A stretch of DNA of 39,928 bases from Treponema sp. GTDB taxonomy: Bacteria; Spirochaetota; Spirochaetia; Treponematales; Breznakiellaceae. Under the pieces are notes generated by a model. It worked only from the letters and a program-made list of their open reading frames with translations. It was not told the DNA's origin and ran no database searches. The first letter of the stretch is position 1, and every line of letters begins with the position of its first letter. The translations under genes and the position numbers were made by a program. The stretch is from positions 1 through 39,928 of the forward strand of contig JAIRUQ010000027.1 in assembly GCA_031254315.1 (NCBI GenBank), written 5' to 3'. This document shows, in pieces, positions 32,131 through 39,928 of the stretch.

Positions 32131-32697
32131 CTAACCGTTCTGATGATACAACGCCAATGCAGTCCCCATGAGCGCATGTATAAAAGGAGGCTTGCCCATT
32201 CCTTGAATAACATCTTCGGCGTTAACCAGTGTGATTTCTACAAATTCATCTTCGTCTAAATCTTGTTTGCCGCTGTCCGTAAGATTTTCTGCAAGGAAAA
32301 AATGCACTTTGTTTGACATTATCGCGGGGTTAGGAGAAAACTCTCCTATTTTTTTTATCTTTTCGGGTTTGTAGCCTGTCTCTTCGTACAATTCTCTGGC
32401 GGCGGCTTCTTCGGCGTTTTCACCGGGTTCAAAAACACCGCCGGGAAACTCAAGGCTTAAGTCCTTCGCGCCATGCCGCCACTGCCACACCATGAGAAAC
32501 TTTTTCCCCTCAGTAGTATTGATAACAGGAACAACGATAGCCCAGTCTCTTGCCTCAATTACCGAGAATGTTAAAGGATCGTCTTTGTTTTGTTTTGGAA
32601 CCGGAGATTTGCAGTAAGATTCCCAAACAGAAAAAACTCTGCAATCAAAAACTTTTTTGCGATCTACTTCTTTCCAAATAAGATGGCTTTTGTCCAT
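32131..32697 (-). CDS. Nudix hydrolase, ADP-ribose pyrophosphatase-like
   Basis: About 188 residues. The Nudix box reads GGVFEPGENAEEAAARELYE followed by ETGY, matching GX5EX7REUXEEXGU. LEFPGG precedes it as usual for ADP-ribose pyrophosphatases. The start is chosen as ATG 32697, with a TATACT box ending 6 nt upstream and no ribosome-binding site. GTG 32718, inside that promoter and the preceding terminator hairpin, is less likely. Confidence 0.88.
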   Translation of the reverse strand: MDKSHLIWKEVDRKKVFDCRVFSVWESYCKSPVPKQNKDDPLTFSVIEARDWAIVVPVINTTEGKKFLMVWQWRHGAKDLSLEFPGGVFEPGENAEEAAARELYEETGYKPEKIKKIGEFSPNPAIMSNKVHFFLAENLTDSGKQDLDEDEFVEITLVNAEDVIQGMGKPPFIHALMGTALALYHQNG

Positions 32698-32703
32698 AAA
32701 ATA

Positions 32704-32709
32704 AGTATA
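32704..32709 (-). promoter_or_regulatory. -10 box of the Nudix hydrolase gene
   Basis: TATACT on the minus strand, 6 nt before the ATG. No good -35 box is seen at 17 bp, since that place is taken by the terminator hairpin of the preceding gene. Confidence 0.35.
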
Positions 32710-32735
32710 CCTGACCACACTGTTATGTGGTCAGG
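32710..32735 (-). terminator. Hairpin after the LysM protein gene
   Basis: CCTGACCACA pairs with TGTGGTCAGG (10 bp, 6-nt loop). On the minus strand TATACTTATTTT follows. It is therefore both terminator and flank of the Nudix -10 box. Confidence 0.65.
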
Positions 32736-32749
32736 CGAACTATTAAATA

Positions 32750-33547
32750 TTAAGGTCTGTAAGTTCTGTTAGGATCCCACATGCCTTGTCTGGTCTCGCC
32801 CCTGACGCTTGGGATGTCCAAAACAAAACCGGGTTCGATCAGATTTGGATTATCCGGCTCAGGCATTCTTGCTTTGTTGGCGTTATAGAGTTCTCTCCAT
32901 CTCCAAGGATCGTTGTAAACCCATGAATAACCGGCAATGTTCCACAGACAGTCTCTTACAGAAGCCCATGACCTGACCGTGTACTGGCTTGGTAATGTAC
33001 CTGTTGACGCGGTTGTGGTGGTTCTTGCCGGAGTTCCGCCGCCTTGCAGACTTGCAAGAATATTTATAGCTCTCATTGATGCATCAATTGATTCCATCCA
33101 TTCTTCATTTGAATGTAACTCTACGCCCTCTTCATAATAGTCCTTGCTTTCAGCGTAATCTACAGGATACCTTGCAGGTATATTGTTGGATTCCGCCCAA
33201 TCCAAAAGACGCCTTGCTTCGCCCATCAACTGAAGAGAAATGTATTCATCAGAAAGCATCGCAAAACGGATCGCTTCAAGGGCAAATTCGGCAGAAGCAT
33301 CGTAATCTCCGTAATTATAAGTTTCCTGAGCAAGCTTTGTTAGGCGCAGACTTTCAATGTAAAACTCATTGTTGCTGATGCTGTAAGGGATTGATGATTC
33401 TTCACCCTCATCAGTTGCCGCGGCAAAGTATGAAAGCGAATTAAATGCAGGGAACTGCATATCCAACTGCGGGAGATCGTACTGGGCAAATGCCGCTACT
33501 GTAAAAAATATTGAGATAAACAGTACAAGAGAAATTTTACGGGTCAT
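32750..33547 (-). CDS. Secreted LysM-domain protein
   Basis: 265 residues. Signal peptide to about residue 21 (FFTVAAFA). The middle is helical with tetratricopeptide-like character (YDASAEFALEAIRFAML). The C-terminus is a LysM-type domain: YTVRSWASVRDCLWNIAGYSWVY, then WRELYNANKARMPEPDNPNLIEPGFVLDIP. LysM binds peptidoglycan, so a cell-wall-bound protein is expected. Its ATG overlaps the stop of the lipoprotein gene by 4 nt, so the two products probably work together. Confidence 0.85.
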   Translation of the reverse strand: MTRKISLVLFISIFFTVAAFAQYDLPQLDMQFPAFNSLSYFAAATDEGEESSIPYSISNNEFYIESLRLTKLAQETYNYGDYDASAEFALEAIRFAMLSDEYISLQLMGEARRLLDWAESNNIPARYPVDYAESKDYYEEGVELHSNEEWMESIDASMRAINILASLQGGGTPARTTTTASTGTLPSQYTVRSWASVRDCLWNIAGYSWVYNDPWRWRELYNANKARMPEPDNPNLIEPGFVLDIPSVRGETRQGMWDPNRTYRP

Positions 33548-34563
33548 TTTGAGCCTCCTTCAATTATTCTTTCAGCTTCAATAGCTGTTTCATTGCTTTC
33601 TTCAATTATTTCTTCGGCAAGCCTTATTGCTTCTTCTGCCAGCCGCCGTTTTTCCTCTGTCTCTTGTCTTGAAACGGCAAAGATTGCCTCAGAATCTATA
33701 TAAAGATACGCGGCTTCCTGAAACTTTTCAGCCGCATAGGATTCTTCAGCCTGATTGAAAAGAGCGTCGCCTTCACGGAAAGTATCACGAACCGCGATAT
33801 TAGCTTTGTCGGCAACGGCAAGCTGTCTTTCAGCGGCGGCTATTTCCCGGCGTTCGGCTGAATAAATAGTCCATCCGTTTGCAAGTACAATATTGTAACG
33901 AAGTTGGGCTTCTTCAAGACTCGCTAAAGCTCCGTCTTTGTTTCCTGCTTCGTACTGTTCCACCGCTGTCTGACCAACTTCATCCGCCCTTGCGAAATTT
34001 TCCGGGTCATATTTGAGAAAACCACGATTGATGATTTCTTCTCTTGATAAATAAACCCTTGCTCCTACTAACAGGTTTTCGTATTCTTTTAACGCACGGG
34101 CGGCAGTATCTCTTGCCGGGTAATAATCTCCGGCTTCGTATTGAGACTTAGCGGAAAGAGCGATGTCATCCGCATCTTTTAAAAATTGGGGATAATATTC
34201 CATAAGACCGGATGCGATCAATTCTTCTCTTGCGGACATTATTTCATCTTCTCTCGCCTGAGCGTAAAGCGGAATTGTTTTATTAAACAGTTCATTATAA
34301 CCGGCGGCTACAGTATTATATTCGGTTGCATTACTTGCGGCGGCATACTGAGCTTCAAGGGCTTCCCATTCACTGGGGAAATACTCAGGGCTTTGAAAAT
34401 CCATTGCTTTTCTGCGGGCTTCGTCCGCTCTCGCCGACTGACCAGCGGTTGGGGCAGTAGTTGCCGGAGTTGCCGGTGTCGCGGCAGGTGGTTTAGACGC
34501 GCAAGAAACAATCAAGGCAGTTACTGCCATTAGTATTAAAAAGAAAGAAAGATTTTTTTTCAT
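33544..34563 (-). CDS. Helical lipoprotein partnered with the LysM protein
   Basis: 339 residues. Signal peptide with lipobox ALIVSC (Cys about residue 21), then a Pro/Ala/Thr-rich linker with PATPATTAPTAG. Four to five helical repeats follow, with motifs like Y.AGDYYPARDTAARALKEYE and QYEAGNKDGALASLEEAQLR (tetratricopeptide-like), then a long charged helix (RRLAEEAIRLAEEIIEESNE). It likely sits in the periplasm anchored to a membrane and holds other proteins. A similar LysM-plus-helical-lipoprotein pair is a spirochaete pattern as far as I recall. Confidence 0.8.
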   Translation of the reverse strand: MKKNLSFFLILMAVTALIVSCASKPPAATPATPATTAPTAGQSARADEARRKAMDFQSPEYFPSEWEALEAQYAAASNATEYNTVAAGYNELFNKTIPLYAQAREDEIMSAREELIASGLMEYYPQFLKDADDIALSAKSQYEAGDYYPARDTAARALKEYENLLVGARVYLSREEIINRGFLKYDPENFARADEVGQTAVEQYEAGNKDGALASLEEAQLRYNIVLANGWTIYSAERREIAAAERQLAVADKANIAVRDTFREGDALFNQAEESYAAEKFQEAAYLYIDSEAIFAVSRQETEEKRRLAEEAIRLAEEIIEESNETAIEAERIIEGGSK

Positions 34564-34674
34564 TATTACGACTCCTCTTAGGGGTTAATATACTACGAAT
34601 AATTCATCTGGTCAAGATGATTATTTCATGTTTATTTGATACTATATATAGAAGTTAATGGAAAGGGAGTTTTT

Positions 34675-34905
34675 ATGGATAGTATAAAGTTTGAGGTTGT
34701 AAAGCATTTTGGGGTTATTTCCTCTGAAAAGAGCGGCTGGCAGAAAGAACTGAATCTGGTGTCTTGGAACGGCAGAGACCCCAAGCTGGATATAAGGGAC
34801 TGGGCTCCTGAACATGAAAAAATGGGCAAAGGCGTAACCCTTACCGAGGGGGAAGCGGCGCAATTGGCTGAATTGCTCGTTGCCGCCCTCGCAAAACCGC
34901 AATAA
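34675..34905 (+). CDS. YdbC-like PC4-fold protein
   Basis: 76 residues from ATG 34675, preceded by AAAGGGAG. It follows the bacterial PC4/YdbC pattern: IKFEVVKHFGVISSEKSGWQ, KELNLVSWNGRDPKLDIRDW and MGKGVTLTEGEAAQLAELL. Such proteins bind single-stranded nucleic acids and may help transcription. The upstream ATG-less extension is not used. It lies 114 bp before groEL. Confidence 0.85.
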   Translation: MDSIKFEVVKHFGVISSEKSGWQKELNLVSWNGRDPKLDIRDWAPEHEKMGKGVTLTEGEAAQLAELLVAALAKPQ

Positions 34906-34947
34906 GGAGCCCTATTGCAAGATTTCCGGTAATTTGATAGTTTATAA

Positions 34948-36663
<1,716 letters not shown>

Positions 36664-36682
36664 AACCGTTTACGGTATTAAG

Positions 36683-36712
36683 TCCGGCGTCAATTGGCGC
36701 CGGATTTTTTTT
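36683..36712 (+). terminator. Terminator of groEL
   Basis: TCCGGCG pairs with CGCCGGA, followed by eight T. Confidence 0.9.
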
Positions 36713-36830
36713 GTTCCAATTAAAAAAATAGCATGTTTTTTAATAAAAGTTATGTGCCATTTTTTCTGACTTTTTTGGAATTTGTAATGCTTAATAATAT
36801 TTAAGAAAGAAATTAAATTTTGAATATCTA

Positions 36831-36860
36831 TTGACTTTTTCAGAAATTGTGACATGATAT
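36831..36860 (+). promoter_or_regulatory. Promoter of the DUF4279 gene
   Basis: TTGACT (36831-36836) and TGATAT (36855-36860) are spaced by 18 bp, 15 nt before the ATG. Confidence 0.45.
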
Positions 36861-36875
36861 TTATGGAGGTAAAAT

Positions 36876-37289
36876 ATGGTTCAAGAAAATGATGAGGAAT
36901 ATTATTTTGAATATAGTGCTTCATTAAGAATATTTGGTAACATTGAAAATCCAAATGAAATAACAAATTTATTGGGTTTAGAACCAAAATCTATTCATAA
37001 AATTGGTGGAAAAATTATTCATAATAACAAACCTTATGATAAAACAATATGGATATATCAAATAGATATTCCAGAAGATGATCCATTAGAATTACATATA
37101 AATGCATTATGGAATAAAATTAAAAATAAAAAAAAGGAATTATTAAAATTAAAAGAGAAATATACTGTAGATGTATTTCTTGGTTATAGAAGTAATTGTT
37201 GTACTGCTGGTATTGAATTTTCTTATAAATGTTTAGATATGTTTACTGAATTAGAAATTCCATTTGGAGTATCAATTATTATAGCATAA
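36876..37289 (+). CDS. DUF4279-family protein
   Basis: 137 residues. N-terminal YSASLRIFGN with EITNLLGLEPKSIHKIGG, then IWIYQI and a C-terminal stretch with VDVFLGYRSNCCTAGIEFS fit DUF4279. This family is often found near toxin or defence genes and may include immunity proteins, but its role is unproven. Far more AT-rich than groEL, so probably acquired. Ribosome-binding site GGAGGT. Confidence 0.78.
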   Translation: MVQENDEEYYFEYSASLRIFGNIENPNEITNLLGLEPKSIHKIGGKIIHNNKPYDKTIWIYQIDIPEDDPLELHINALWNKIKNKKKELLKLKEKYTVDVFLGYRSNCCTAGIEFSYKCLDMFTELEIPFGVSIIIA

Positions 37290-37295
37290 TAATAT

Positions 37296-37379
37296 ATGAA
37301 AACAGAAAAAACGGTATCAAAAAAGACAGTCCTAAATGAAGCAGAAAAATTCTCTGATCTTTTTCATCTATTCTCATAA
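37296..37379 (+). CDS. Possible 27-residue peptide after DUF4279
   Basis: ATG 37296 to TAA 37379. The sequence reads MKTEKTVSKKTVLNEAEKFS and ends DLFHLFS. It follows 6 nt after the DUF4279 stop codon, but without a clear ribosome-binding site. Could be a truncated remnant. Low certainty. Confidence 0.25.
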   Translation: MKTEKTVSKKTVLNEAEKFSDLFHLFS

Positions 37380-37391
37380 CTTAGCCCTCTG

Positions 37392-38795
37392 TTACTCCTG
37401 CCGTTTTTGTACCAAACGTATACCAAAATTATCAATTTCACGTGAAAATGTAATGGCTGGCACGTCCAATCTCTCACTCTGGCTATCATGCCAACGGATA
37501 TAATAAAGATCCGTCATCACACGTGCATTGGGGCGAAGGTACTCAGCGATGCTTTCTTCATCAAGACTATCATAGCGATCATAGACGGCTCCCTTCGTTA
37601 CCCGAAACCCCGTCCACCTGTTTGCTTCGTAAAAATAAATTTCATTCCTAAGGGCGTTGTCAATCAAAGGGGCATTGCTCCAATAATCTATACACCATTC
37701 AGGGGAGTTGCCGCTCATGTCATGCAACCCCAGTTCATTTCCCCTCTTTGTCCCAACTGAGTAAATGTCAATCCTAGCAGATATTAATCTGCCGAACCAT
37801 GCGACTTCTTCTGCTATGTTGCTTCCAGAATAGATATACCCTTTACTTTTGTTCCCTCCACGTGCGGCGTATTCCCACTCTACTTCAGTGGGTAGCCGGA
37901 ACCCGTCTGCAGTGTTATCTATATAAAAATCCAGTAAGGAATATTCTACAACCGCTTCCCGATCTATACCCATATCAATATAAACAGGAACCTTTTGAAT
38001 ATCTCTATACAATAGTGCGTTCGTTAGATCAGGATCAAGATAATAAACTGGGCGATAGCCCCCCTGCATACTTAATAAATTACAGATGTATAACGTAGCA
38101 TACCACGTCGCTTGGAAAGGTACATTACCATATCCGCCCATTGAATCTCTGACACTGATATAACGATACATATCTTGAATACCGTTTTTAACAGCCCATA
38201 CTTCGCAGTGATATACCACATCTTTAGTTAGTTCATATTTTGAAATATAAAAACTATCAACCTCAACCTGTTTCCCATGAAAATTAAAAACACCGCCTTC
38301 CACAAATACCATGTTTTGGTCATACCTGACAGGCATGACAGGCAATACGGGCAACATCGGTAAATCAGCCTCAATTCTCACTTCAAACAGGGGATAGACG
38401 GCGTAATACAATTTGTCATAATTTATCGCTACTATCGTCACATACCACTGTTTTTTCGGCTCAATAGGTATGGTGATACTTGGTTCATCGGTACTATAGG
38501 GTGATGGCAACCTGAATTGTGGCTCCCATTTCCCTTCGAGCCTTTTGTTCCGTTCATGTTGTGTTCTATCTTCAGAAATTAAAATCTCATAACCCATCTT
38601 ATGGCGTGGATTAGGTAAACGCGCCTCATCCCAAGTTATTGTTATTGTTATTGGTGCTGATGTTCTATCTACGACTGCTAATCGGGGTCTGGTTTTTGGC
38701 AGAATCGGGCTATTCATGTCGCAGGCGGTAATAATGAACACCAATAACACGGCTACAAAAAACAGTGTGTTTCTTTTCAGCAATCTTTCTTGCAT
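37392..38795 (-). CDS. Lipoprotein with fibronectin-like and formylglycine-enzyme-like (SUMF1) domains
   Basis: 467 residues. The signal peptide ends in lipobox FIITAC at about residue 25. Residues about 36-140 look like a fibronectin type III-like domain (TITITWDEARLPNPRHKMGYEI). From about 160 on is an FGE-sulfatase (SUMF1) fold: MVFVEGGVFNF, FYISKYELTKDVV, GFRLPTEVEWEYAARGGN, LGLHDMSGNSPEWC and a final NFGIRLV. No cysteine is seen in the C-terminal segment that normally carries the catalytic Cys pair, so a structural or binding role is likelier than formylglycine formation. Confidence 0.85.
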   Translation of the reverse strand: MQERLLKRNTLFFVAVLLVFIITACDMNSPILPKTRPRLAVVDRTSAPITITITWDEARLPNPRHKMGYEILISEDRTQHERNKRLEGKWEPQFRLPSPYSTDEPSITIPIEPKKQWYVTIVAINYDKLYYAVYPLFEVRIEADLPMLPVLPVMPVRYDQNMVFVEGGVFNFHGKQVEVDSFYISKYELTKDVVYHCEVWAVKNGIQDMYRYISVRDSMGGYGNVPFQATWYATLYICNLLSMQGGYRPVYYLDPDLTNALLYRDIQKVPVYIDMGIDREAVVEYSLLDFYIDNTADGFRLPTEVEWEYAARGGNKSKGYIYSGSNIAEEVAWFGRLISARIDIYSVGTKRGNELGLHDMSGNSPEWCIDYWSNAPLIDNALRNEIYFYEANRWTGFRVTKGAVYDRYDSLDEESIAEYLRPNARVMTDLYYIRWHDSQSERLDVPAITFSREIDNFGIRLVQKRQE

Positions 38796-38953
38796 ACCTG
38801 TAACTCCTGAGCCTTACTTACCATATTACTTCATTATTACTCCAACTTCCACTAACCACATATTTCCTACACCTTAATTCAAGTCCCAAATGTACGATTC
38901 GTTGACTCTTTTTATGTGTATACTCGTGTGTATAATCATAATCCTGCTTCTGC

Positions 38954-39928
38954 TCACCGCTTCCGCTTCACGACAAACAGCACTACACCGCCAGCCACAA
39001 CAACCGCACCGCCGATAATCGCAACTAACGCCCACAATGGAAGTGATTGTGAAGATTTGCCGCTTTGAATAAAATAGTCCGTTTGGCTTATTTCGGCGGC
39101 GGTATTATCGGTATCAAGAAGATAAATGTCTTCGGCAGTACGGTTGGTGGTTGAGTTGTTTGTCATACCAAGAGGTGGTAAGTAGTCCATACTTCCGTCA
39201 GCACGACGAGGCCAAAACGTGAGTTTTGACGGATCATATATTCCATACAATTTAATAACTGTCCGTATTTGTTGTCTTATTTCAAAATCAACAAGAGCAT
39301 AAGTTGCACAATAGGTTTTATCAGTAGCAACTATGTCCTCTTTATAATAGACATCAAGATAATCACCATCAATAACAAAATAAAGGTACAAAACAGTGTC
39401 TCTTCTCCGTTCAGGTAAATGTACATTCATACTTCGAAATGTAGTGTTCCAAATATAGTCAGGGATCTGTGTATTCCATGTTACCGTAACACAATATCCG
39501 TCTTGAATATGTTCGATTCGTTTAATCCAGAATTCATCGCAATATAAACCGCCGATAGATATAGTACCCTGCGTTATCACCAATGATCGATCAAATTCGC
39601 CCATTTCATACCATGATTGATATTCATATTCATCATCGTAATAATCAACCAGTAGTTGTTCATGTGGTATTAGGACATCCCGATGACCTGCACGCATTAC
39701 GTCAAGAAAATAGGCAGTTATCCAAATTTTTGATTGTGGATCATTGCTTGTCAGAAATGATTCGTCAAATATTTCATCGGTGTCTTCTGCCGTAAAAGTA
39801 TTAGCGGCTATATAGTATCTTGTGTTTTCAAAAAGGATAGTGGTATGAGCAAAACTTGGAATCCCGTTTACTTCACCACGATAGGGCACAGATACATTTG
39901 AAATAAGAGAACCTTTGGGGATTATTAT
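38954..39928 (-). CDS. Membrane-anchored protein of unknown function, N-terminus outside window
   Basis: The open frame runs to the window edge (visible part about 324 residues) with no stop. The first visible residues IIIPKGSLISNV suggest the gene extends further upstream; the GTG at 39889 is just an internal codon. It ends with one hydrophobic helix (LWALVAIIGGAVVVAGGVVLFVV) followed by a basic tail KRKR, so it is anchored at the C-terminus with the rest outside the cytoplasm. The region before is rich in Tyr and Asp. I do not recognise the family. Confidence 0.7.
   Translation of the reverse strand: MIIPKGSLISNVSVPYRGEVNGIPSFAHTTILFENTRYYIAANTFTAEDTDEIFDESFLTSNDPQSKIWITAYFLDVMRAGHRDVLIPHEQLLVDYYDDEYEYQSWYEMGEFDRSLVITQGTISIGGLYCDEFWIKRIEHIQDGYCVTVTWNTQIPDYIWNTTFRSMNVHLPERRRDTVLYLYFVIDGDYLDVYYKEDIVATDKTYCATYALVDFEIRQQIRTVIKLYGIYDPSKLTFWPRRADGSMDYLPPLGMTNNSTTNRTAEDIYLLDTDNTAAEISQTDYFIQSGKSSQSLPLWALVAIIGGAVVVAGGVVLFVVKRKR

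Overview
The window looks like a chromosome segment of a spirochaete, most likely a gut-type Treponema. The support is indirect but consistent. There are many lipoproteins with relaxed spirochaetal lipoboxes, a BspA-type leucine-rich repeat protein, a complete Rnf complex, rubrerythrin, a solitary groEL, a LysM protein paired with a helical lipoprotein, and base composition near 43% GC with several much AT-richer islands. The species was assigned by eye, not by a search.

Layout. 1-1619: 5' part of polyphosphate kinase (minus strand), divergent from an AbiE-type toxin-antitoxin pair (1756-3255). 3378-4049: secreted leucine-rich repeat protein and tRNA-Leu(CAG). 4072-7427: a cytosolic hybrid histidine kinase co-transcribed behind 2-keto-3-deoxygluconate kinase. 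7527-10885: HAD phosphatase, then an rpoZ-like/miaA/MFS operon. 11160-11756: an ORF6N-domain gene with three nested coding palindromes. 11892-17830: three lipoprotein genes (seven-repeat beta-sandwich protein, beta-helix protein, InlB-repeat/DUF1566 protein). Each follows a copy of the same 140-155 nt multi-hairpin leader.

18215-23127: rnfCDGEAB, a ferredoxin:NAD+ oxidoreductase that builds an ion gradient. It faces an iron-dependent alcohol dehydrogenase (23978-25153). The two were probably once divergent from one promoter region. That region now occurs twice, as 61-bp direct repeats flanking a YefM/ParE-type toxin-antitoxin pair. 25283-25422: tRNA-Leu(UAA) plus a duplicated half-tRNA. 25544-27193: small secreted protein, HD hydrolase and rubrerythrin. 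27210-28296: two paralogous small lipoproteins with a shared leader. 28466-31635: DUF368 lipid-phosphate transporter, sugar-phosphate-type nucleotidyltransferase, dihydrofolate reductase and thymidylate synthase, in a tightly packed operon. 31707-34563: small membrane protein, Nudix hydrolase, LysM protein and helical lipoprotein. 34675-36663: PC4-like YdbC protein and GroEL. 36876-39928: AT-rich DUF4279 gene, a lipoprotein with a formylglycine-generating-enzyme fold, and the C-terminal part of a membrane-anchored protein.

Strongest leads: (1) the repeated multi-hairpin leader and signal-peptide cassette in front of unrelated lipoprotein ectodomains; (2) the 39-nt in-frame repeats in the ORF6N gene, whose palindromes change on both arms together; (3) the toxin-antitoxin module between two copies of the rnfC promoter; (4) a recurrent arrangement in which a -10 box sits 6-8 nt before the ATG with no ribosome-binding site, suggesting leaderless mRNAs; (5) a dihydrofolate reductase with Asn at the catalytic acid position.
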